Below are positions 6,295 through 13,637 of a stretch of DNA of 13,829 nt, one piece after another. How positions within the stretch are numbered: position 1 is the stretch's first letter; every line of letters starts with the position of its first letter. A program made the position numbers and the translations under genes. The stretch is from Burkholderiales bacterium. GTDB lineage: Bacteria > Pseudomonadota > Gammaproteobacteria > Burkholderiales > SG8-41. The notes beneath the pieces are model-generated. The model had not been told where the DNA came from and did no database searches. It was given only the letters and a program-made list of their open reading frames with translations. Location of the stretch: positions 1-13,829 of the forward strand of contig SYEN01000405.1 in the NCBI GenBank assembly GCA_005800795.1, given 5' to 3'.

Positions 6295-7899
6295 ATGAAA
6301 GGCGTTGTTGTTTGTCCACAGCCACGTTCCGCCGATGTCGGCGCGGCTGTCCTTGCCAGAGGCGGCAATGCATTTGATGCCGCGGTCGCGACTGCGTTTT
6401 CGCAGATGGTCAACGATCCGTTCATGTGCGGCATCGGCGGCATGGGCACGTTGCACTACTATCGTGCTGACACCGGCCAAAGCGGCATGGTGGATTTTTA
6501 CAATCGCGCAGGCAGCAAGGTTCGCCCGGAGATGTGGGAGAAGGATTGCAAAGGCCGCACTGAAATTTCCGGCTACAGCCTGTTTGACGACTATCGTAGC
6601 GAGATCGGCTATACCTCGATCATGACGCCGGCGACGCCCGCGGGCTTCGGTGTTTTTCATGAGCAGCATTGTTCTCTGCCGTGGGCTGAACTGATCGCGC
6701 CCGCCATCGCGCAGGCCAACGAGGGCATCGTCATCACACCCCATACGGCGAGCGTGTGGGCGCGGTACCGCCAACCAGGCATACCTGATGGCATGACACG
6801 TATACGCAAGACAGCGGAGTGCGCCCGCGTGTTTCTGCATTCCGAAGGCCGCTTTTTAGAGGTCGGCGAGCTGATGCGCCTGCCAGATTACGCCCGTACG
6901 CTGGAGCGGCTGGCGCGCGGCGGCTGGCGCGAATTTCACCACGGCAAGCTCGGCGACGAGATCGCAGCCGACCTCGCCGCCAACGGTTCCTATGTGACAC
7001 GCGAGGACATCGCTGGCGTCAAGCCCGAAACCTACGCCCCGCTGGAAGGCAGCTACCGTGGTTACACCGTGCGTTCCAATCCGCCGCCGGGCAGCGGCGC
7101 GACGCTGATTGCCATGCTGCAGATTCTGGAGCATTTTGATCTTGCCAGTCTCGGGCATTCCTCGGCACGGCACATCGATCTGGTGGCGCGCGCGATGGCT
7201 GCCGCCCACGTGGATCGCAACGTATATCTCGGCGATCCGCATTTTGCCGATGTACCCACCGCCATGCTGATTTCCAAAGAGCGTGCCGCGTACTGGGCTG
7301 AGCGCATCAAGCGGGGCGATTTTCTTGGCGATGAAAAGCAATCGCCACCTTCATGCACCACGCATCTGTGCACCTTTGACGATCGCGGCAACGCGGTCTC
7401 GCTCACGCATACGCTCGGCACAGCCGCCGGCGTGGTATCTCCAGGACTGGGCTTTAACTATAACAACTCGATGAAGTTGTTCGATCCCATCCCGGGACGC
7501 AAAAATTCGATGGCGCCCGGCAAGGCCCGCACCACCGGCATGGTACCGACCATGCTGCTGAAAGACGGCAAACCGGTTTTGGTGGCAGGTGCGCCGGGCG
7601 GCAGCGTGATCATCAGCGCCACGCTACAGGCGATACTGAACGTGGTTGACTTTGGCATGTCGCCGGTCGAAGCGGTCACCGTGCCGCGCATCCATTGCGA
7701 AGGCAAGGGCATACATGCCGAAGCCACGATACAACTGCCGGTGGTTGACGCATTACGCGCGATGGGACACACAGTGCAACACAGCCCGCACAGTTTCGAA
7801 CCCATCATGTCGCGCGCGCATGTCATCTCGACCATCGGCGGGCGATTGCGCGGCGGCGCCGATCCGCGTGGCGGCGCAGGTGTAGCGTACGCTTGGTAA
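6295..7899 (+). CDS. Gamma-glutamyltransferase-family Ntn-hydrolase (GGT/cephalosporin acylase fold), cytoplasmic
   Basis: A 534-residue protein starting at ATG 6295 with AGAGGAG nine bases upstream. The frame is open from 6268, but nothing supports that longer start. Family landmarks are RGGNAFDAA near the N-terminus, CGIGGMG, NPPPGSG, YLGDPHFADVP, TTHLCTF with the predicted self-cleaving nucleophile Thr356, and GAPGGSVI as the oxyanion loop. Cleavage before Thr356 would give a large and a small subunit. No signal peptide is present, unlike classical periplasmic GGT. Residues that hold the gamma-glutamyl group in E. coli GGT appear absent. The REMAP Arg region reads DFYNRAG (67-73), the NNQMDDF Asp region reads NNSMKLF (390-396), and the SSM segment is RTTGM. 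It is therefore more likely an amidase/acylase for another substrate. It diverges from the CoA-transferase-like gene and converges with the MmgE/PrpD gene, 30 bases away. Confidence 0.88.
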   Translation: MKGVVVCPQPRSADVGAAVLARGGNAFDAAVATAFSQMVNDPFMCGIGGMGTLHYYRADTGQSGMVDFYNRAGSKVRPEMWEKDCKGRTEISGYSLFDDYRSEIGYTSIMTPATPAGFGVFHEQHCSLPWAELIAPAIAQANEGIVITPHTASVWARYRQPGIPDGMTRIRKTAECARVFLHSEGRFLEVGELMRLPDYARTLERLARGGWREFHHGKLGDEIAADLAANGSYVTREDIAGVKPETYAPLEGSYRGYTVRSNPPPGSGATLIAMLQILEHFDLASLGHSSARHIDLVARAMAAAHVDRNVYLGDPHFADVPTAMLISKERAAYWAERIKRGDFLGDEKQSPPSCTTHLCTFDDRGNAVSLTHTLGTAAGVVSPGLGFNYNNSMKLFDPIPGRKNSMAPGKARTTGMVPTMLLKDGKPVLVAGAPGGSVIISATLQAILNVVDFGMSPVEAVTVPRIHCEGKGIHAEATIQLPVVDALRAMGHTVQHSPHSFEPIMSRAHVISTIGGRLRGGADPRGGAGVAYAW

Positions 7900-7929
7900 A
7901 GCTGTTTGAAACGTGGCCACGCCCGGCTG

Positions 7930-9327
7930 TCAGCGGACGCGTGTCACGATCTCAAAGGCGTGCCGTATGGTCCCGTTGCGCGGAAATTCCCGCAGCACAT
8001 CCACGAGTTCAGCGGTGAGCGAACCCAACACCGGCTCGACCAGCATACAGAACTTGGCCTGGAGTTCCTGCGCCGTGAGGGGACGGCCCGGATGGCCGCG
8101 CCCCAGCGGCACGTCCGCAAGGAGGACTTCGCCGGTATCCAACGTCACATCAACGGCTGCGTTGTACATTTTTCGTCCTTCCGTCGGTACTACTTCCACG
8201 CGATTTACGAGTTGCTCGACTTCGGGCGAACGCATCACGTCAGGGGCGAAATTCTGCTCGGTAAAAGGGCGGTCCAGCAGACCCAACGCAGCACAGTACT
8301 GAATGCTGAACCGGCCCTCGTGGGCTGTCGCCGGCCTGTCGTAACGCGCTATCTTGGGCACGCTGGGCCCGACATAAGCGCGCACTTTGACGATCTTGCG
8401 GCCGGCAATTTGTGCGCTCAACTCGCGCGCGGCATCAATGACCGGCCCGATGCCATGCAAACACGGATAGGCCTTGGTTGAATTGCGCAGGATTTCCCAG
8501 CCTGCGGCAAAATCCGGATAGGCGAACTCTGCGTAACCGTCCTGCACAAAGGCACGCGCTAATCCGCCGATGCGCTGTGCGCCAATCTCGCCGCCGCCTT
8601 GTTCGAACAAAGCCGGATCCGCGATAAAACCGTCTGCCGCCAGTTCAGCCGCGATGACCGCGTCAAATGCGGTCTTTCCACCGTTGAACGGCTTCATCAT
8701 GGTTCCCGCCGCGATCGACAGACCAGCGGTCTGACACCCGGCAATGCTCAACGCCATGGCAGTGCGCTGCGCATCAAGGCCTGCCATCACTGAACACGCT
8801 GCCGCGCCCGACAGCCGTCCGAGCATGGCAGTGGCCTGGAAGCCTCGATGCACCATGGCATGACCCAGGCGGCGGCCGCCCAGCTTGGTACCTGTCTCAA
8901 ACCCCGCCACAAAGGCTTTGCACAAAAATGCGTCGCTCGCCTGCGGCTTGTCGCCCAATTGTGCGAGGATTGCGGCCCACGTCGGGCCACTAAAGTGCGC
9001 ATCCGTCCAGATGTGGGTGTCGTCGAAATCCGTGGTGTGCGCTGCAGTGGCGTGCAGCAAGGCCGCAAAGGCTGGTGCGCTGTAGTGCCCTGTCAGCAGC
9101 GGCGCACTGCCGCTGGGCGACCAGACCTTCAGGCGGCGCTGCAGTATCGACACCAAAGGATCATTGATTCCGCCCAGCGTGCAGGCAAACCAATCCATCA
9201 GGCAAGTGCGTGCGGCATCGACAACCGCAGCCGGTAGCTCAAGTGCTTGTACACCAGCGAGCCACTTCGAGGCAGCCCAAGCCGGTCCATCCGGCTGTTG
9301 CGACGTTGTTTGGTGGGATGAAGTCAT
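7930..9327 (-). CDS. MmgE/PrpD family protein (2-methylcitrate dehydratase / cis-aconitate decarboxylase fold)
   Basis: A 465-residue protein of normal family length. ATG 9327 is chosen because GAGAG precedes it at suitable spacing; a GTG at 9366 would add 13 residues. Hallmarks are TDFDDTH (99-105) followed by H111 in AHFSG, VHRGFQATA (H160), MMKPFNGGKTA (K212) and KAYPCLHG (H291). These correspond to the Asp, His and Lys residues of the PrpD/IRG1 active site, so this enzyme looks catalytically intact. Known members dehydrate 2-methylcitrate (PrpD), decarboxylate cis-aconitate (IRG1) or isomerise related acids (iminodisuccinate epimerase belongs here). No prpB or prpC lies nearby, so propionate metabolism is not indicated. 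It is the last gene of the minus-strand group, 77 bases after the lyase-like gene, and probably acts on the same catabolic route. Confidence 0.9.
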   Translation of the reverse strand: MTSSHQTTSQQPDGPAWAASKWLAGVQALELPAAVVDAARTCLMDWFACTLGGINDPLVSILQRRLKVWSPSGSAPLLTGHYSAPAFAALLHATAAHTTDFDDTHIWTDAHFSGPTWAAILAQLGDKPQASDAFLCKAFVAGFETGTKLGGRRLGHAMVHRGFQATAMLGRLSGAAACSVMAGLDAQRTAMALSIAGCQTAGLSIAAGTMMKPFNGGKTAFDAVIAAELAADGFIADPALFEQGGGEIGAQRIGGLARAFVQDGYAEFAYPDFAAGWEILRNSTKAYPCLHGIGPVIDAARELSAQIAGRKIVKVRAYVGPSVPKIARYDRPATAHEGRFSIQYCAALGLLDRPFTEQNFAPDVMRSPEVEQLVNRVEVVPTEGRKMYNAAVDVTLDTGEVLLADVPLGRGHPGRPLTAQELQAKFCMLVEPVLGSLTAELVDVLREFPRNGTIRHAFEIVTRVR

Positions 9328-9404
9328 CAGTGATTCTCTCAACGAATTCGATGGCGCATCGGTCACGGGTTATCGCACTGCAATTGCGGCGCGCAGCAAG
9401 TTCA

Positions 9405-10895
9405 TCAAACGCCGTGGGTTTTTCGCAGCGCGGTGAAGGCGCTGTCGAGGCGGTAACCCGCCGCTGTTATGCGTTCGGCGATCGAGGTGGTTTGCGCCCG
9501 ATCACGCGCGAGGTTGGCCCGTGCGGCCAGAATGTGTTCCTTCACTCGCTCGGGTGCGGCGCCACTGCGGTATTTGCGCTCACGCACGCATTGCATGGCA
9601 TCAAACAAACGGTCGAGTGTTGCCTGCGAGATCGCAATATTCTTGCCGGTATATGTCAGGATGGCCTCTTCCAGCGTTTGTGCCTTGACCTGCGAGGGTG
9701 GAATATTTTTGTCGGCGACCTTTTGCATCATTAACGCGAGAATCTGGTGCCCGGTGCGGTACGACATGCCGTGTTCCTTCACCAGAAATCCGACGATGGT
9801 GCTCGCTTGCGACCAATGATCATTTGCGCATTGCGCCATGCGCACGCTATTGACTTTCATGTCGCCCAGGGCATCCACCAGCGCGGCGATGGCACGCCGC
9901 GATTCGTCAGCACATTTCCAGAACTCGGCAGGCAGCATGGTGGCCATTTCGAGCTGGTCAGACGCGGTCTTGGTTATCGCCAAAGCGCCCATCAGCCGCC
10001 CGGTGATCAGACCGCTGGTGCCGTGAATAAATTCCAGCACGTACGGAATTCGCATCTGCGGCGATATGCTTGAGGTAATACTCAGACGATCCGGCAGGGT
10101 GATAAAGCCAAATTCGGCGCTGTGCCAGATGAGGAAGTCCATGGCGACGCGGCCCAGCGTGTTATGCATCAACGCCAGCGCCATGTACGTTTCGAGCAGA
10201 TAGTCGTAATTGCGGATCGAATCGCGCGCATTCCACGGTGCTGCCTCAAAACCCATGAGTTCATCGAAGCGCTCGAGATCGAGCGGAAATTCAATACCGT
10301 AAGCCGCGCCAGTACCGACGGCGCTGATATTGGTATTTCGATAAGCCGACATGAAACGCTGAAAATCCCGCTCCAGCGGTTCTATAAACGACATAAGGTA
10401 AAAGCCGAACGTCGTCGGCTCTATGTGCTGGATATAGCTGTAACCCGGCATCAAGGTTTCAAGGTGTTTTTCGGCGACATCGATCATGCGTTGGCGCAGA
10501 TCCAGTTGATTCGCCATGACTTGGATCAGCAGTTCACGAAAAGCAATGCGTGAAGCAACCACGCGCAGGCTCGGGCTGGATCGTCCCAGATGCAGCCAGC
10601 CGGACTTTTCCTCTTCGCAGTGTTTGCGCACATACTCCTCACCGCCGTGAATGACATTCCACAAACCGGTACGCGCGGCAACCACGCCTTCTGCTTCCAT
10701 CGCCACGATCGCCTTGATGAGGGATGCGATGGCCTCGGGCGGCGCAAACTTCTGTTCACCCAGAACCACCACCTGAGCTTTGTCCCACTGATGCAGGGCC
10801 TGCAGGAATCCGGGCTCGCGCATGGTTTCCGCGTAATAATGTTTGAGCAAATCGCTGGGCGTTTCGTCCAGCCGACCTTTCCAAAAGAAACTCAT
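9405..10895 (-). CDS. Argininosuccinate lyase-fold protein with altered signature motifs
   Basis: A 496-residue protein; E. coli ArgH is 457. The frame is open to 11120, but that region is inside the upstream binding-protein gene. ATG 10895 has AGGA ten bases upstream and begins the homologous part. ASL-like blocks follow in order: LHLGRSS (101-107), PGYSYIQ (150-156), EPTTFG, EFPLDLERFDELMGF (202-216), IWHSAEFGFITLPD (256-269) and SITSSISPQMRIP (272-284). The fold is that of the aspartase/fumarase/ASL superfamily, which eliminates fumarate from C-N or C-O bonds in tetramers. However, the signature GSSIMPQKxNP has become TSSISPQMRIP, THLQ has become SYIQ (His to Tyr154), and GRSRND has become GRSSPS. 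It is unlikely to be the arginine-biosynthetic enzyme. It lies 37 bases after the Bug binding-protein gene, in an apparent operon. It may be a lyase for another substrate, or non-catalytic. Confidence 0.85.
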   Translation of the reverse strand: MSFFWKGRLDETPSDLLKHYYAETMREPGFLQALHQWDKAQVVVLGEQKFAPPEAIASLIKAIVAMEAEGVVAARTGLWNVIHGGEEYVRKHCEEEKSGWLHLGRSSPSLRVVASRIAFRELLIQVMANQLDLRQRMIDVAEKHLETLMPGYSYIQHIEPTTFGFYLMSFIEPLERDFQRFMSAYRNTNISAVGTGAAYGIEFPLDLERFDELMGFEAAPWNARDSIRNYDYLLETYMALALMHNTLGRVAMDFLIWHSAEFGFITLPDRLSITSSISPQMRIPYVLEFIHGTSGLITGRLMGALAITKTASDQLEMATMLPAEFWKCADESRRAIAALVDALGDMKVNSVRMAQCANDHWSQASTIVGFLVKEHGMSYRTGHQILALMMQKVADKNIPPSQVKAQTLEEAILTYTGKNIAISQATLDRLFDAMQCVRERKYRSGAAPERVKEHILAARANLARDRAQTTSIAERITAAGYRLDSAFTALRKTHGV

Positions 10896-10932
10896 TGAGC
10901 AAATATCCTGTGTTGGGAGAATTGAATAAGGT

Positions 10933-11892
10933 TTACTCTGCGCTAAGCTTCGCGGCCTTGATGACTTGCGCCCAACTCTGTGCCTGCCGCTGGATCGATT
11001 GTCCCATCTGCCGCGGCGTATTGCTGACGATTTCATAGCCTGCAACCGCAAGACGTTTCTGGATGTCCGCATCCTCGGTAGCCCGCACGATGGCCTGATG
11101 CAACCGATTGACCACCGCAACGGGCGTGCCGCGCGGCACCAAGGCGCCTACCCAGTTTTCTGACACCTCAAATCCCTTGACGCCCGCCTCCGCCATGGTG
11201 GGCACATCCGGTGCAGCAGACGAGCGCCGCTCGCTGGTGACAGCCAGAGCGCTAAGCCGGCCCGACCTGACGTGCTGCATCGCCGAAGGCAGCGTCGCGA
11301 ACAGCAGCGTGACTTCGCCGGACAGCGTGGCGACCACGGCGGGGCCGCCACCCTTGTAGGGCACATGGGTCATATCGATTTGTGTCAAATGCTTGAGCAA
11401 CTCACCGGCAAGGTGATTGGACGTGCCGTTGCCGCCTGAAGCAAAAGTCACGTTGTTATTTTTCGCTTTTGCACGGGCAATCAACTCGGCGACACTGCCG
11501 ATGCCGGACTTCGGACTCACGACGAGCATATTGGGCAACGCGGCAATGATGCTTACGGGGTCCAACGCAACCACCGGATCCACGGGTGGTTTACGATAGA
11601 GGCTGCGATTGGCGACGACCACACCAGCGGTGGTAACCAACAGCGTGTAGCCATCGGGCGCAGCCTGTGATGCGAACTCCGCGCCCAGATTGCCGCCGGC
11701 ACCACCGCGGTTATCGATGACCATGGGCCGCCCAAGAATTTCCGTCAGTTTCGATCCCACTGGCCTGATCAGCAGGTCGGTAGCGCCGCCGGGCGCAAAC
11801 GGCACAATGATCCGCACCGGCTTGGTGGGGTAGTCGGCAGCGGCAGCACGCCACGCAAAAAGCATCGCGATGATCAACAGAATGAGGCGCAT
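10933..11892 (-). CDS. Bug/TctC-family tripartite tricarboxylate transporter substrate-binding protein
   Basis: A 319-residue periplasmic binding protein. The frame is open to 11988 from a TTG, but ATG 11892 starts a good signal peptide (hydrophobic RLILLIIAMLFAW, cleavage after AAAA before DYPTKP). No strong ribosome binding site precedes it, so the start rests on the signal peptide. Family blocks are YPTKPVRIIVPFAPGGATD (21-39), RPMVIDNRGGAGGN, AAPDGYTLL and HVPYKGGGPAVVATLSGEV. Bug proteins bind carboxylates, amino acids, nicotinate or related small molecules and hand them to a TctAB permease. No tctA or tctB is in the window; such orphan binding proteins are abundant in Bordetella and Burkholderiales. 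As first gene of the group with the ASL-fold and MmgE/PrpD genes, it hints that their substrate is a small organic acid or amino-acid derivative. Confidence 0.93.
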   Translation of the reverse strand: MRLILLIIAMLFAWRAAAADYPTKPVRIIVPFAPGGATDLLIRPVGSKLTEILGRPMVIDNRGGAGGNLGAEFASQAAPDGYTLLVTTAGVVVANRSLYRKPPVDPVVALDPVSIIAALPNMLVVSPKSGIGSVAELIARAKAKNNNVTFASGGNGTSNHLAGELLKHLTQIDMTHVPYKGGGPAVVATLSGEVTLLFATLPSAMQHVRSGRLSALAVTSERRSSAAPDVPTMAEAGVKGFEVSENWVGALVPRGTPVAVVNRLHQAIVRATEDADIQKRLAVAGYEIVSNTPRQMGQSIQRQAQSWAQVIKAAKLSAE

Positions 11893-12150
11893 GTTCTGTA
11901 GGGTCTGCGGGGTCTTGGTTAGGGCCCGTTTATGAATCGTTGCACGCAATGTCCAAACTCTCATCTCATCGCGCCGTAAACATTCCAAAAAAATTACATA
12001 AGTATTTGTATTTATTCATATTTTTAAAAACAGCTTCCAGTTTATTAACTGCACCTGCTGCTCGACCTCGACTTAATTGCACGTAAATTTTGCCCTGAGT
12101 TCGTCGGGCGCTTTACGTTCACCCGGTTTGCGCACCGTCAGCCGCGACCC

Positions 12151-12169
12151 CTGCCACGCAATGTGGCAG
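12151..12169. repeat. Perfect 7-base inverted repeat with 5-base spacer
   Basis: CTGCCAC (12151-12157) and GTGGCAG (12163-12169) flank GCAAT. The dyad lies centrally between the two divergent genes and lacks a T-run on either side, so it looks like a small operator, not a terminator. A repeat of this size can also occur by chance in a gap of this length. Confidence 0.3.
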
Positions 12170-12193
12170 CGATCAAGCTAATTGACATCATCC

Positions 12194-12250
12194 GAATCAC
12201 ATTGGGCAAGACCATGAATCTTTCACAGGAAAACAATTTTGCTGTGATTC
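12194..12250 (+). promoter_or_regulatory. Triple TCACA/TGTGA half-sites upstream of the MFS gene
   Basis: GAATCACA (12194-12201), TTTCACAG (12221-12228) and CTGTGATTC (12242-12250) lie within 57 bases. The first is the exact inverse of TGTGATTC in the third, and TCACAG (12223-12228) is the inverse of CTGTGA (12242-12247). The spacing does not fit a CRP site (TGTGA-N6-TCACA), so another regulator would be involved. The assignment is tentative. Confidence 0.3.
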
Positions 12251-12260
12251 TTTTGCGGGT

Positions 12261-12280
12261 TAGCAGGAACATAGCAGGAA
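12261..12280 (+). promoter_or_regulatory. Tandem TAGCAGGAA with the ribosome binding site of the MFS gene
   Basis: TAGCAGGAA occurs twice with an 11-base period (12261-12269 and 12272-12280). The second copy puts AGGA five bases before ATG 12285, an excellent Shine-Dalgarno position. This decides the start of the MFS gene in favour of 12285, despite a longer than usual N-terminus. The first copy is too far away to serve this ATG. Confidence 0.5.
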
Positions 12281-12284
12281 TATT

Positions 12285-13637
12285 ATGCAGCAGTTTATAC
12301 ATGATAGCTCGGGATATGCTGCTGTACAACGCAGGCTAATGCACCGCTATCGCACCTGCGTTATGCTCCACCCTACCATGCAACCCACGACAAAATTTTA
12401 CGGACGACGCGTGGTAATCGCCGGCGGCACGCTACAGTTTTTGCAAAGCATGCTGCTGAATCAGGCGTTTGGTGCATATCTCGCGGCACTGGTGCAGGAC
12501 CGCGGCTGGAGTAAAACGGCCTTGTCGGGTGCCGCTGCACTAAAATCGATGGAATCTGCTCTGCTGGGCCCCGTACTGGGCTGGATGGTGGATCGCTACG
12601 GCTCGCAACGCGTTGTGCGCGCGGGCGTTATCCTGTTCGGTTTGGGCTTTATGCTGCTCAGCCAAACTGACACGCTGGTGGCATTTTATTCCGCGTTCGT
12701 CGTTCTTGCCCTGGGTGCCAGTATGTGCAGCAACATGGTGGTCAGCGTTGCAATCATCCAGTGGTTCGAAAAAAATCGTGCGCGCGCGCTGTCCTCTTCA
12801 CAGTTCGGCGCTGCCATCGGCGGCCTGTTCGTGTTTGTCGTCGCGTGGATCATCGAACTCTATGGTTGGCGGGTCGCGGCTTTCGGTTCCGGCGTGTTAC
12901 TCATAGTCTGCGGCTGGCCACTGGCGAACATGGTAAAGAGCCGTCCCGAGGACATGGGGCAAACCATTGACGGCGTGCCGCCCGAGACTAAAGCTGCAGA
13001 TACAGCCAAACCCGCGTCGCCGGGCCCTGCCCAGGGTGAATTCACGGCACGTCAGGCATTGCGCACCAGCGCGTTTTGGTATTTGTCGATTGGCCACGCC
13101 TGTTCGCTTTTCGTGGTGTCGGCGATTAATGTACACGCCATCGTGCACATCAAGGAGGGCCTCGGCTATTCGCTGGCGATTGCTTCGCTTTACATCACTA
13201 TCGCCACCGCCGGACAGTTCGTGGGCGTGATGTGCGGCTGGGTCATACCCGACCGTATCGAAAAGCGCAAAGTCACCGCGTTCAGCATGCTGCTGCACGC
13301 CTCCGGCATGCTGATGCTCACCTACGCCACCGGGCCCGTCGTGCTGGTGCTGTCAGCGCTGGTGCACGGTATGGGCTGGGGATTGCGCGGCCCATTTATT
13401 TCCGCCATGCGCGCAGATTACTTTGGCCGCAACTCAATCGGTATGATCCTCGGCCTGTCGTCCATGATCATGGTCATCGGTCAGATCGGCGGCCCGCTCA
13501 TCGCGGGCATATTCGCCGACTGGCAGGGCAACTATCGCGCGGGCTTCACCATCATCGCTGCGTTGGCGGCTATCGGTTCGTTATTTTTCTGGATGGCCAA
13601 ACGCCCCAAGCTGGCGAAACCGCGCCTCGGCGCCTAA
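12285..13637 (+). CDS. Major facilitator superfamily transporter (monocarboxylate/OFA-like)
   Basis: A 450-residue polytopic membrane protein with about 12 predicted helices in two halves. After the second helix comes the MFS motif A region, GWMVDRYGSQRVVRAG. The cytoplasmic loop after helix 6 contains RPEDMG and DGVPPETK, then a Pro/Ala-rich hydrophilic stretch. Both features are typical of oxalate/formate-antiporter-like and monocarboxylate-type MFS proteins common in proteobacterial catabolic clusters. It probably imports an organic acid, with the substrate unknown. ATG 12285 has a well-placed AGGA, but homologues usually begin about ten residues before helix 1, so ATG 12363 or 12378, which lack good ribosome binding sites, remain possible. 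Its TAA overlaps the stop codon of the convergent amidohydrolase gene. It is divergent from the Bug operon and may share its regulator. Confidence 0.9.
   Translation: MQQFIHDSSGYAAVQRRLMHRYRTCVMLHPTMQPTTKFYGRRVVIAGGTLQFLQSMLLNQAFGAYLAALVQDRGWSKTALSGAAALKSMESALLGPVLGWMVDRYGSQRVVRAGVILFGLGFMLLSQTDTLVAFYSAFVVLALGASMCSNMVVSVAIIQWFEKNRARALSSSQFGAAIGGLFVFVVAWIIELYGWRVAAFGSGVLLIVCGWPLANMVKSRPEDMGQTIDGVPPETKAADTAKPASPGPAQGEFTARQALRTSAFWYLSIGHACSLFVVSAINVHAIVHIKEGLGYSLAIASLYITIATAGQFVGVMCGWVIPDRIEKRKVTAFSMLLHASGMLMLTYATGPVVLVLSALVHGMGWGLRGPFISAMRADYFGRNSIGMILGLSSMIMVIGQIGGPLIAGIFADWQGNYRAGFTIIAALAAIGSLFFWMAKRPKLAKPRLGA

Larger units (their letters stand above)
11893..12284. other. 392-base intergenic control region between the Bug gene and the MFS gene
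   Basis: No credible gene is present. From about 11980 to 12050 the DNA is markedly A+T-rich, with an A7 tract and runs such as TATTTGTATTTATTCATATTTTTAAAAA, contrasting with the GC-rich genes around it. It most likely contains the promoter of the minus-strand Bug operon, though no hexamer pair is convincing. The right-hand part holds a short dyad (12151-12169), a TTGACA at 12182-12187 with no good -10 at the proper spacing, and TCACA/TGTGA half-sites before the MFS gene. Confidence 0.7.

Noticed and set aside
7900..7929. CGTGGCCACG palindrome between the convergent GGT-like and MmgE/PrpD genes as a terminator
   Set aside because: It is a 10-base palindrome with no loop and no T-run, so it would not form an intrinsic terminator.
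10896..11120. N-terminal extension of the ASL-fold gene by 75 codons
   Set aside because: It overlaps the Bug gene, encodes a basic low-complexity sequence, and the ATG at 10895 has a proper ribosome binding site.
11995..12005. CATAAGTAT shared with the minus-strand leader of the beta-propeller gene near 2164-2174
   Set aside because: A 9-base A+T-rich match between two A+T-rich upstream regions is expected by chance, and no further similarity flanks it.
12182..12210. TTGACA at 12182-12187 as a consensus promoter for the MFS gene
   Set aside because: The sequence at 15-19 bases downstream (around GGGCAA) does not resemble a -10 element.
12138..12329. Minus-strand open frame of 63 codons in the intergenic region
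   Set aside because: It has no family resemblance or convincing start, and it overlaps the ribosome binding site and start of the MFS gene.
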